Part shown: positions 56,640-64,000 of the stretch, piece by piece
How positions within the stretch are numbered: position 1 is the stretch's first letter
How the letters are laid out: every line of letters starts with the position of its first letter
From: CAYMAI01 sp964388445
GTDB taxonomy: Bacteria; 4484-113; JAGGVC01
DNA length: 64,000 bases
Assembly: GCA_964388445.1 (NCBI GenBank)
Contig: CAYMAI010000005.1
Coordinates: forward strand, 62,001 to 126,000
Reading direction: 5' to 3'
Position numbers and translations under genes: made by a program
Notes under the pieces: model-generated
What the model saw: the letters and a program-made list of their open reading frames with translations, nothing else
Database searches by the model: none
Told to the model about the DNA's origin: nothing

Positions 56640-59144
56640 GTGCCCGTCAAGGACGAAAAAAAGCTGACGCCGCTGTTCAGGCAGTATTACGAACTCAAGA
56701 AGGAGTACGAAGGCGCGATTCTGCTGTTCAGGCTCGGCGATTTCTACGAGATGTTCGGACCGGATGCGGAAGACGCCAGCCGGATTCTCGGCATAACGCT
56801 CACCGCACGAAGCCTGAACCAGACGACGAAAGTGCCGATGTGCGGCGTGCCCCACCACAGCGTGACGCGATACATAAAGCGGCTTATCGAAGCGGGCCGC
56901 ACCGTCGCGGTCGCCGACCAGATGGAAGACGCATCCGAGGCGAAAGGCATTGTGGCGCGCGACGTTACGCGAGTAATTACGCCGGGAACGCTAATCGAAG
57001 ACGAATTTTTGGACGAGGGAAAAGGAAACTATCTCGCCGTCGCGTGCAAATTAAAGGACCGCATCGGTTTCGCCATTCTCGAGTCGAGCGGCGGAACGGT
57101 GCACGCGGGCGAAGAACCGGCGGAAAATCTGGACACGGTCGCCGCCGAATTCGAAAGCCGCGCGCCGCGCGAGCTAAAGCTATCGCCGGAGCTTTTTCGT
57201 GAAAAGGCGTTTTCCCGGCTTATCGCGGCGATTCCGAAGGAAAGCGCCGCCGAAACCGGAAATTTCCCCTCCGAGCCGGACCTTGAGTATTTCGCGGAGC
57301 GCCAGTTCGGCGCGCCACTGAAAGCGCTGGGACTATCCGGCAAAATAGCGGCGATGCAGGCGATTTTCGAAGTCGTTCGCACGCTCAGATACAATTTCAA
57401 AGTAACCGACCTCAAACTCACACTCGTGCCTCTCGATCTTTCGGCGCGGATGTCGCTCGACGCGCACACTTTGGCAAACCTCGAAGTGCTGGAAGGGATG
57501 ACGAAAAGCGCGGAAAGCCTGCGCGATGTCTTCGCAAAGCCGCACACCGGAATGGGAAGACGAATGCTGTCGGACGCGCTTCGCGCTCCGCTCAGGCGCG
57601 CCGCCGGAATTTCGGAACGGCATTTCGCGGTAAATAGCTTTCTCGAAAACCGCGCTGCATTGAGCGAAATCGCGGATGCGCTTTCACGGGTTTCGGACAT
57701 CGAACGCATCGTAAATCGCGCGTCGCTCGGCCGCACGAATCCGCGCGAGCTTGGCGCGCTTCGCGACTCGATAATCGCGCTCCGCTCGCTTGCGGATAGC
57801 GCGAGTTCATTATCGCGAACCTATGAAGATTTGTTTTCGCAAATAGCATCCGCTCTTCTAACGCCGGCACCTTCGCACGAACGGATGATTTCGGTTCTCG
57901 CAGACGAGCCTCCCGTCATCCCCGCGGACGGCGGAGTGGTGCGCGCCGGCGTTATCCCAAAGCTCGACGAACTCCGCGCTATCGTCGCCGAGGGTAAAGA
58001 CTGGTTTTTGCGCTATCAGGAATCGGAGGCCGAGCGCACCGGAATACGCTCGCTGAAAGTGAAATTCACCGGCGCGTTCGGATATTTCATTGAAGTGTCG
58101 AAGGCGAACGTACACCTCGTTCCGCCGGAATATTCGCGAAGACAGACGCTCGTGAACGCCGAACGCTATACGACGCCGGAACTTGCCGAGCATGAAACGC
58201 TGCTTTCGACCGCCGACGAAGATGCGAAAAAAATCGAGCGCGAAGTATATGAAAATCTCGTGAAAGAAGTCGCGGCCGACCGGGACTCGCTGCTATCCAT
58301 TGCCGGCGCCGCCGGGCTTCTCGACTTGATTGCGTGTTTCGCCGAAACCGCCGCGGCCGAAAAATGGAAAATGCCGGAAATTGCGGACGCGCCCGGAATC
58401 GAAATCGTCGCGGGCCGCCATCCGATGGTCGAGCGCGCGGTGGGGCGGGGCAGGTACGTCGCGAATTCCTGCACGCTGAACTCGGACAAAGAGCAAATAG
58501 TCCTTTTGACCGGCCCGAACATGGGCGGAAAATCCACGCATATGAGGATGGTCGCGCTCGTCGCGCTGCTTGCGCATGCAGGAAGTTTTGTCCCTGCCGA
58601 AAGGGCGCGCATCGGCGCGCTGGACCGGATTTTTACGCGCATAGGCGCAAGCGACGCATTGGCGCAAGGCCAAAGCACGTTCATGCTGGAGATGGTCGAA
58701 ACCGCGGAAATCTTGCGCTCGGCAACCAAGAACAGCCTCGTCGTGCTTGACGAGGTCGGCCGCGGTACGGGCACTTACGACGGGCTTTCGATTGCCAAGG
58801 CGGTGGTCGAATATCTTCACGAAGACCCGCGAGCGCGCCCGCTTACGCTATTCGCGACGCATTATTTCGAACTGACCGAGCTTGAGTCGGCTTTATCGCG
58901 CGTCGTGAACTACAAAATGGAAGTCTTGAAGGAAAGCGGCGAATTCGTGTTCCTATACGCCGTAAAGCGCGGCTATGCAGACGAATCGTACGGAATCGAA
59001 GTGGCACGGCTCGCCGGTCTTCCTTATTCGGTCGTCGTGCGCGCGAAAAAGGTGCTATCCGAACTCGAAGACGTGAAGCAGGCACACTTGAGGAGAACGA
59101 GGGAAATCATACAATTCGGACTTTTCGATGAAGGTAGCAACTGA
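56640..59144 (+). CDS. mutS: DNA mismatch repair protein MutS
   Basis: 834 residues. Mismatch-binding motif G-D-F-Y-E-M-F-G near residue 38, connector, lever and clamp domains through the middle, then the ATPase: Walker A G-P-N-M-G-G-K-S-T near 626, S-T-F-M-L-E-M and D-E-V-G-R-G-T. MutS1 type. Short at the C-terminus, lacking the usual tetramerisation tail. Overlaps the downstream gene's earliest possible start (59128). Confidence 0.97.
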   Translation: MPVKDEKKLTPLFRQYYELKKEYEGAILLFRLGDFYEMFGPDAEDASRILGITLTARSLNQTTKVPMCGVPHHSVTRYIKRLIEAGRTVAVADQMEDASEAKGIVARDVTRVITPGTLIEDEFLDEGKGNYLAVACKLKDRIGFAILESSGGTVHAGEEPAENLDTVAAEFESRAPRELKLSPELFREKAFSRLIAAIPKESAAETGNFPSEPDLEYFAERQFGAPLKALGLSGKIAAMQAIFEVVRTLRYNFKVTDLKLTLVPLDLSARMSLDAHTLANLEVLEGMTKSAESLRDVFAKPHTGMGRRMLSDALRAPLRRAAGISERHFAVNSFLENRAALSEIADALSRVSDIERIVNRASLGRTNPRELGALRDSIIALRSLADSASSLSRTYEDLFSQIASALLTPAPSHERMISVLADEPPVIPADGGVVRAGVIPKLDELRAIVAEGKDWFLRYQESEAERTGIRSLKVKFTGAFGYFIEVSKANVHLVPPEYSRRQTLVNAERYTTPELAEHETLLSTADEDAKKIEREVYENLVKEVAADRDSLLSIAGAAGLLDLIACFAETAAAEKWKMPEIADAPGIEIVAGRHPMVERAVGRGRYVANSCTLNSDKEQIVLLTGPNMGGKSTHMRMVALVALLAHAGSFVPAERARIGALDRIFTRIGASDALAQGQSTFMLEMVETAEILRSATKNSLVVLDEVGRGTGTYDGLSIAKAVVEYLHEDPRARPLTLFATHYFELTELESALSRVVNYKMEVLKESGEFVFLYAVKRGYADESYGIEVARLAGLPYSVVVRAKKVLSELEDVKQAHLRRTREIIQFGLFDEGSN

Positions 59145-59145
59145 A

Positions 59146-60126
59146 ATGGCTCGCAGTGGATTGATATATCGCGCGCTTTTGCGCACGTTCATATCTGCCG
59201 CATTCGTATTGATTTTTTCGTTCGGCGCGGTTGCGCAGCCGCGCGTGGACGAGCAGAAATACTTCAAATCGAATCTGTATCCGCGCAGCACAGCGCAATG
59301 CTTCCTTTTGTATCACGTTGACACGAATAGAATGGTCGCAAGCCTGAACGACGATTACAAAGGGCCGGTGGCATCGCTGACCAAGATGATGACCTGCCTG
59401 ATAGCGGACGAAGAACTCAGCTACGACGCGAAATACCGGCTTACATACGACGAGGCGAAAACTCTGCAGCTAATCAAGGAGCCGCCGAAGCGAAGAAAAG
59501 ATGCGGAAAAGCAAGCCGAAAAGCCGAAACCGGAAGAACTGCCCGAAGTCACGCTGGCTCATCTAAACGACCTTGCGATGGTACCGAGCAACAACACTGT
59601 CTGCAAAATCATCGCGCGGCTTATCGACGGCGGCGAACCCGCGTTTGCGGCGCGAATGACGCGGCGGGCGAAAGAACTCGGAATGGAAAATACGCTTTAC
59701 GCGAACGCCAGCGGACTGCCTTCGAAATCCGCGCAATATTCGACCGCGCACGACCAGCTTGTACTGACGCTTGAGCTATTGAAAAGACCGATGCTTGCCG
59801 AAAGTATGCGCAAGCATTATATCTGGCACATCGAGCGATACGACTCGACGATGTATTACCTGAAGACGCGCTATCCAGTTACAGGCGTAAAATCCGGCTG
59901 GACGAACGCCGCGGGAAGGTGTCTCGTTCTTCTCGTCGAACATCCGAAGTACGGAAACTTCATTCTCGTAATGCTTAAAAGCTCGAACATCGCCCAAGGA
60001 TTCGTGGACGCGGAAATTATCCTGTCGAGATTCGGGCTGATAGAAGTGGACGGCGGCTCGCTTCTTCGCGCGGCGATTTTGCAGGACGAAGAGCGCAAAA
60101 AACAAGCTGGAGCGGTGAAGGAATAA
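59146..60126 (+). CDS. D-alanyl-D-alanine carboxypeptidase (S11, PBP5/6-like)
   Basis: 326 residues with signal peptide (about 1-30, ending A-V-A-Q). S11 motifs: S-L-T-K (nucleophile serine), S-N-N, and K-S-G in place of the usual K-T-G. It trims peptidoglycan pentapeptides in the periplasm. A charged insert (K-R-R-K-D-A-E-K-Q-A-E-K, about 110-125) is unusual. The C-terminal beta domain of PBP5 is missing or very short. ATG at 59146 is set just after mutS; ATG at 59128 inside mutS is the alternative. Confidence 0.88.
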   Translation: MARSGLIYRALLRTFISAAFVLIFSFGAVAQPRVDEQKYFKSNLYPRSTAQCFLLYHVDTNRMVASLNDDYKGPVASLTKMMTCLIADEELSYDAKYRLTYDEAKTLQLIKEPPKRRKDAEKQAEKPKPEELPEVTLAHLNDLAMVPSNNTVCKIIARLIDGGEPAFAARMTRRAKELGMENTLYANASGLPSKSAQYSTAHDQLVLTLELLKRPMLAESMRKHYIWHIERYDSTMYYLKTRYPVTGVKSGWTNAAGRCLVLLVEHPKYGNFILVMLKSSNIAQGFVDAEIILSRFGLIEVDGGSLLRAAILQDEERKKQAGAVKE

Positions 60127-60156
60127 GCGGCGGCGATACTTCCGGTTTATTGCTGG

Positions 60157-60162
60157 TATCAT
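60157..60162 (+). promoter_or_regulatory. -10 box TATCAT of the E1-like gene
   Basis: TATCAT, exactly six bases, GTG at 60169. Confidence 0.6.
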
Positions 60163-60168
60163 CGAAGC

Positions 60169-61251
60169 GTGAGCGAACCGGCTGAATTGCGTTACGACAG
60201 GCTGTCGAGATTTATTGAGCCGAGCTTTCGCGCATCGTCCGGAACCGAAAATTGGGCGGAGTTTCTTCGCTGCAAAACCCTCACCATCGCCGGGGCGGGC
60301 GGGCTTGGCGGCGCAATCTTGCCGCTTCTCGCAAGGTATCCGCTCGGCGCGCTTCGGATTATCGACAGAGATGCAGTGGACGTAACCAATCTCGGCCACC
60401 AGCTGATGTTCACCCCCGAAGACGCCGCCTCCGGCATTCCCAAAGCGGCCGCCGCGGCGAAATTCGTAACAAAAATCAATCCTTCGATCGAGGCAAGCGG
60501 GCGATTCGCCGATTTAAGGGCGAAAAACGCGGACAAGCTACTCGGCGGCTCGGACATGGTTTTGGACGGCCTCGACAATTTCGGCACTAGATTTCTGATT
60601 AACGATTGGTGCCTTAAAAACAAAGTGCCGTACATATACGGCGGAATCGTGGAATCCGAAGGGGTCGCTAAGGCGATTTTGCCCGGCAAGTCCGGCTGCC
60701 TCCGGTGTCTTTTGCCTTCGCCGCCGCCGCCCGGTTCCACGCGCACCTGCGATATGTACGGCGTACATCTACCTCTCGTTGCGCTTGCAGGCGCGATTAT
60801 CACCGACCTTGCCGTTTCGATCATTCTCGGCGATTTAGCCGCGGAGACCGAAGCCGGAAAAATCGAAAAATTTTGCGAGCTTATCGGTTTTTCAATTTCG
60901 GGCGGCGAAGTCAAAATTAGAAAATTTGCCGGGAGCGGAGCGAAAAATCCCGATTGCCGCGCCTGCGCGGGGCATTACGACTTTCTCGACGGCGCATTCG
61001 AAGAGCCGGGAGCGCCGGTGTGCGGCAGGAACGCCGTTGCGATTTCGCTCGATACCGAATTCGATCCCGCGAGGATTTCGCGCGCACTCGAAAGCGATTT
61101 CGATTTGACCGCCAACGAATATCTCGTGCAGGCTTCGGCGCGGGGAGAAGGCATAACTTTCACGGTTTTCGGCCACGGACGCGTGATGATGGAAGGCTCC
61201 GAAGACGAATCGCTGCTTCGAAAATTCGTCAGCAGATACCTCGGCGACTGA
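60169..61251 (+). CDS. ThiF/MoeB-family E1-like adenylating protein
   Basis: 360 residues. ATP site G-A-G-G-L-G-G (about 43-49), R-I-I-D-R-D (about 64-69), L-D-G-L-D-N (about 129-134), zinc cysteines in C-L-R-C and C-R-A-C, and a candidate active-site cysteine in T-R-T-C-D-M-Y-G-V. It resembles proteins that activate ThiS or MoaD C-termini. A C-terminal domain of about 90 residues with a mixed fold is extra to MoeB and may hold or recognise the carrier. No sulfur-carrier gene is next to it. Confidence 0.88.
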   Translation: MSEPAELRYDRLSRFIEPSFRASSGTENWAEFLRCKTLTIAGAGGLGGAILPLLARYPLGALRIIDRDAVDVTNLGHQLMFTPEDAASGIPKAAAAAKFVTKINPSIEASGRFADLRAKNADKLLGGSDMVLDGLDNFGTRFLINDWCLKNKVPYIYGGIVESEGVAKAILPGKSGCLRCLLPSPPPPGSTRTCDMYGVHLPLVALAGAIITDLAVSIILGDLAAETEAGKIEKFCELIGFSISGGEVKIRKFAGSGAKNPDCRACAGHYDFLDGAFEEPGAPVCGRNAVAISLDTEFDPARISRALESDFDLTANEYLVQASARGEGITFTVFGHGRVMMEGSEDESLLRKFVSRYLGD

Positions 61252-61353
61252 TTTTTTATCGGGAAGCGGCTTTCCGATTCGATCGATGCGGTTTTCGCCG
61301 CTTTCTCAATCAAAAAAGGTGCAGATTTCCGCCCGCTAATCCGTTCTTTAAAA

Positions 61354-61653
61354 CTATTCGCCGAGAGATTTCTTTCTAAGCTCGCTGTCCGCTCTGTAAA
61401 TGAGCGCAAGCACTTCCGCCACGGCGCCGAAAAGCGCATACGGGATTTCCGCGTTCACTTCGACCGAACTTAGTAGCCGCGCCAAACCTTCGTCTTCGTG
61501 AATCGGCACGCCTTTTTTGCGGGCAATTTCTTTTATTCGCTCCGCCATATAACCTTTGCCTTTCGCCGTCACGCGCGGCGCATCGTCGCCCTCCGCGGGA
61601 CGATATTTAATCGCGACCGCCACGCTGTCCAAAATTCGTTTTCTATCTTTCAT
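61354..61653 (-). CDS. FlhB C-terminal-domain-like protein (YlqH type)
   Basis: 99 residues matching the cytoplasmic domain of FlhB/EscU: A-V-A-I-K-Y-R-P, V-T-A-K-G-K-G, G-V-P-I-H-E-D-E-G-L-A-R-L-L, Y-A-L-F-G-A-V-A-E-V-L-A. The N-P-T-H autocleavage site is absent. Overlaps the end of the FliK-like gene by 11 bases; B. subtilis has a comparable ylqG-ylqH pair. No flagellar gene is present in the window. Confidence 0.82.
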   Translation of the reverse strand: MKDRKRILDSVAVAIKYRPAEGDDAPRVTAKGKGYMAERIKEIARKKGVPIHEDEGLARLLSSVEVNAEIPYALFGAVAEVLALIYRADSELRKKSLGE

Positions 61654-62932
61654 TTTCCGCCGGCCGTTTCGTACCGTCCGCGATTAGCGCGGGCTTCGAG
61701 CGCAGTCTTTCGATAACCGCTTCGGCGTCGCGCACGCCGCAGCTTTTCGCGATTTTCGCCGCAAATTTTTCGCCGCCCGATGCGCGTTCAAGCGCTTCGA
61801 GCGTATCCAGGTTTTCCGCCATTACGCTCGTTCTTATCGCGCCGGCGCGCCTTACGATGTGCGCTTCTATTTTGCCGAGTTCTTTCGTTTCAATCGTCAA
61901 AAGCGCGGCAAAATCTTCGCCGTACGCCGCTCCCGTCCCGCCGCGATATTCCAGCACAGCGCTCGCCGCTTCATCGCCGATTTCGATTGGAATTTCCGCC
62001 GCGACCGCCTCGTCCGGCAGGGCGTTCAAAACGTTTAGCGCTTCGATTTGCGCCGTAAGACTTTCGATTGCCGCCCGCTCGCCGCCGTCTCCGGCCACCG
62101 GCGAATCAGCGCCAAGTTTCGCCGCGAGCGCGGAAAAACCGCCGATTCCGATTTCAATTTCCTCCGCGCCGTCCCGCTGTTCGCTCTCTTCGAATTCGAG
62201 AATTGCACCGGCGAAATCGCGCTCCGGCGGCGAAAGTAAAAATTCGAGAATTGCCCGAATGTCTTCCGCCGCTGCGCCGCCGCGGCGAACAATAAGCGCG
62301 CCGAGAGCGTCGTTAAGCCGCGTTTCGCCCCGGCGCTCCCTCATTTTTCTTAAGTCGTCGAGCGCCTTTCCAAGCGACGGAGGCGCCGCAATATACGACG
62401 CAATCGCGGCAAGCGTGGAATACGGCGGATTCGCGCCGGCGGCCGCCAGTTTCGCATAAATCATCGCCACTACGGGCAGCCTCGCCTCTCCGTACTCCTG
62501 CGCTAGACGGACGAACATACCGACCGGCCCTGCGGAAATCCGCACTCCCGCTTGAAACAATATCCCCGCCGCGCGAACGGAATCGGGAGAGGATTTGATT
62601 CCCGCACGCGCCATTGAGGTTTCGAGATCCAGCTTTTCACGGCCCGCGGCCTGCACAACGGCGCCTGCCAGCCGGAAAATCAACAGGTCCGGTCGCGCTT
62701 CGGCTAGCTGGAGCGATACGGACTGGCCGATTTGAAAATTGAAAGCAGAGCGGGCAAGCAGATATCTCCCGCCTATCATAAGCTCGGTCAGCCCGCCGGT
62801 TTTGCCCGTGACAAGAGCGCGATAGGTGTTGCCTGGCACAAATCCGCCCGATTCCGCGCCCTGCAGCGGCCTTGCGGCGACAGAATGAATTTCGTTTTGG
62901 CTAGCCCCGATTTCCACATGCAATTTTATCAT
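61643..62932 (-). CDS. FliK-like hook-length-type protein (YlqG type)
   Basis: 429 residues, alanine-rich, no signal peptide. A long helical middle region. The C-terminal 100 residues (L-L-T-I-E-T-K-E-L-G-K-I-E-A-H-I-V, then V-M-A-E-N-L-D-T-L-E-A-L) resemble the conserved C-terminal domain of FliK. Paired with the FlhB-like gene. The ATG at 62932 is chosen by composition; the frame is open to 62986. Confidence 0.65.
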   Translation of the reverse strand: MIKLHVEIGASQNEIHSVAARPLQGAESGGFVPGNTYRALVTGKTGGLTELMIGGRYLLARSAFNFQIGQSVSLQLAEARPDLLIFRLAGAVVQAAGREKLDLETSMARAGIKSSPDSVRAAGILFQAGVRISAGPVGMFVRLAQEYGEARLPVVAMIYAKLAAAGANPPYSTLAAIASYIAAPPSLGKALDDLRKMRERRGETRLNDALGALIVRRGGAAAEDIRAILEFLLSPPERDFAGAILEFEESEQRDGAEEIEIGIGGFSALAAKLGADSPVAGDGGERAAIESLTAQIEALNVLNALPDEAVAAEIPIEIGDEAASAVLEYRGGTGAAYGEDFAALLTIETKELGKIEAHIVRRAGAIRTSVMAENLDTLEALERASGGEKFAAKIAKSCGVRDAEAVIERLRSKPALIADGTKRPAENER

Positions 62933-63229
62933 GCGCCAAGCCTCAAAGCGGATTCCGGAAGTAGTATCTTTGCGAAATAGCGGCATATTGATAATGTGGA
63001 TTACGGCTCTTTTGCAATGTTATTAACAACTATAAACATTCCTGACTTCCGTGCAAATCTTTCTGAAAATTGCTAGACAAACATTATATTGAAACAAATT
63101 TTTGCAACTTGACGTGGCGAAAAAATTTTTCCTTAAGGCGGCTCAAATATCTTGCATATGCCGGATAAATATGTATAATCAAGCCGGGGAATTTGAGCCC
63201 GTTTGGGGTGGTTTGTTTTGGAGGATTCG
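62933..63229. other. intergenic promoter region
   Basis: A+T-rich DNA with A/T tracts (for example GAAAAAATTTTTCC near 63119) upstream of a promoter and leader for the plus-strand gene. No gene seen. Confidence 0.5.
63152..63179 (+). promoter_or_regulatory. promoter TTGCAT-16-TATAAT
   Basis: TTGCAT (63152-63157), 16-base spacer, TATAAT (63174-63179), then a 50-base leader with GGAGG five bases before the GTG at 63230. Confidence 0.6.
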
Positions 63230-64000
63230 GTGCCTTCATTCGGCGGGAACGAGCCTCGCGAAGACGCACGCAGCCATCCGGATGCGGATAGCGTCACCGG
63301 CGGCCGCGCTTCTGATAATTCAGGCGGCGAATCCGGCGCGCCTCCCGTCAGGCCGCCCTCGGTATCGCCCGATGAGATGCGCAAAGTTAGGTCGTCCATC
63401 GCCGAGGGCGGACGGGATGTGGAGACTTTTCTCGATTGCCCGCCTTGTCCGTTCAGGCGCACCGCGTTCGGCAGCACGCACTGCGCGATTTCCACCGACC
63501 CATACGTTAACGAAGTTGACCCGCTCACCTGTTTCAATTGCGAAGTGCCTTCGATAATCGCCATTCCCCGCTGCCGTTTTCTTTCGCTCGGCACGGCGAT
63601 AAAAAGCTATCGCGGAGAAGGCAGACTCGTCGTCCAGATGGCCTGCAAAGAGCTGAACATCCGGCTCTACAACTTCGAAACTTGCAGCAAATGCCCGCTT
63701 TACAGCGAAGTTCCCAGCGTCGCGAGCGAAATGGTCGCGGAGCGGACGCGCGCGGACGTGAGCGTTCCTGTGTCGCGCGATATGGTCGAGCGCATCGCGC
63801 AGGACATCAAGCTGGATTTTCAGCGCCGGGAAGCGCGTTCGATGGACGATTATTCGCCGTCGCAATTCGTTCGCTGCTGGCGATTCGAAGACGGCTATTG
63901 CCGTAAATTTCCCGAATATACGCGCGGCAAAGTGACATGCGTACTGCCGAAGAACGACCGGAACAACGCGATTTTCGCGGAAGCAGTCCAGCCGGCTCTG
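63230..64000 (+). CDS. cysteine-rich protein, C-terminus beyond window
   Basis: 257 codons from GTG at 63230 without a stop to the edge. A disordered, glycine/serine/proline-rich N-terminus (1-50) precedes a domain with paired cysteines C-P-P-C (70-73), C-F-N-C (101-104), C-S-K-C (152-155), further cysteines at 85, 115 and 139, and later C-W-R-F, Y-C-R-K and V-T-C-V. This suggests zinc or iron-sulfur binding clusters. No family recognised and no signal peptide. Promoter and Shine-Dalgarno are both good. Confidence 0.7.
   Translation, partial: MPSFGGNEPREDARSHPDADSVTGGRASDNSGGESGAPPVRPPSVSPDEMRKVRSSIAEGGRDVETFLDCPPCPFRRTAFGSTHCAISTDPYVNEVDPLTCFNCEVPSIIAIPRCRFLSLGTAIKSYRGEGRLVVQMACKELNIRLYNFETCSKCPLYSEVPSVASEMVAERTRADVSVPVSRDMVERIAQDIKLDFQRREARSMDDYSPSQFVRCWRFEDGYCRKFPEYTRGKVTCVLPKNDRNNAIFAEAVQPAL

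Noticed and set aside
1..64000. Search by eye for tRNA genes, rRNA, CRISPR arrays and replication-origin boxes
   Set aside because: No tRNA-like T-loop with matching arms, no rRNA sequence, no regularly spaced direct repeats and no cluster of DnaA boxes was found.

Overview
The window looks like chromosome from a diderm bacterium of a poorly sampled phylum. The diderm reading rests on a lipid A-type acyltransferase, several lipoproteins, an L,D-transpeptidase and a D,D-carboxypeptidase. I cannot assign a taxon. Base composition is G+C-rich with a strong bias for C or G in third positions. A few stretches are clearly A+T-richer: about 5.8-6.65, 16.6-18.2 and 48-52 kb. I saw no rRNA, tRNA, CRISPR array, intact insertion sequence or prophage.

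Layout. 0-5 kb: an IPT/TIG lipoprotein fragment, a lipid A acyltransferase, a CDP-alcohol phosphatidyltransferase, and a PTPS-folE-SDR run that resembles a tetrahydrobiopterin pathway. 5.4-9.9 kb: a membrane protein with an ambiguous start, an inverted pair of double-hairpin repeats, an Ntn asparaginase, a candidate small RNA and a TPR protein. 10-16.6 kb: an E/P/A-rich protein, cytidine deaminase, L,D-transpeptidase, a TPR-AAA+ ATPase coupled to a membrane-anchored zinc-ribbon HExxH protein, and a LarA-family protein. 16.6-18.2 kb: three overlapping paralogous PH-like membrane proteins. 18.4-23.9 kb: the operon fmt-rsmB-PASTA-rpe-metK. 24-27 kb: a DUF1232 protein, a tiny CxxCH lipoprotein and an S55-like protein. 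27.2-31.2 kb: a fumarase beta-sdhC-sdhA-sdhB operon. 31.2-37.3 kb: twin lipoproteins, a TMEM43-like protein, a frameshifted antiporter and a phosphohexomutase. 37.6-45.6 kb: a dockerin-like/PKD lipoprotein, a CHASE2 adenylate cyclase with a FecR-like partner, and periplasmic TPR proteins. 45.6-52.1 kb: recN and three paralogous repeat-type envelope proteins. 52-64 kb: a histidine phosphatase, a half-size permease, a GltD/NfnB-like flavoprotein, a TetR regulator, mutS, a D,D-carboxypeptidase, a ThiF/MoeB-type E1 protein, an orphan FliK/FlhB-like pair and a cysteine-rich protein cut by the right edge.

The most general signal is promoter architecture. At least ten genes on both strands have a TANNNT -10 hexamer, then exactly six bases, then the start codon, which is usually GTG. 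That predicts transcription starting at or next to the first base of the start codon, that is, leaderless mRNA. Other genes have normal Shine-Dalgarno leaders. The pattern also corrects several start codons, including those of mutS, the histidine phosphatase and the L,D-transpeptidase.

The other strongest candidates for something undescribed are: the AAA+/membrane metallopeptidase pair; a dispersed double-hairpin repeat whose stems covary while a GGAA loop stays fixed; the PH-like triplet whose third member lacks a canonical start; and a PASTA-only protein in the chromosomal slot where Firmicutes carry a PASTA kinase.
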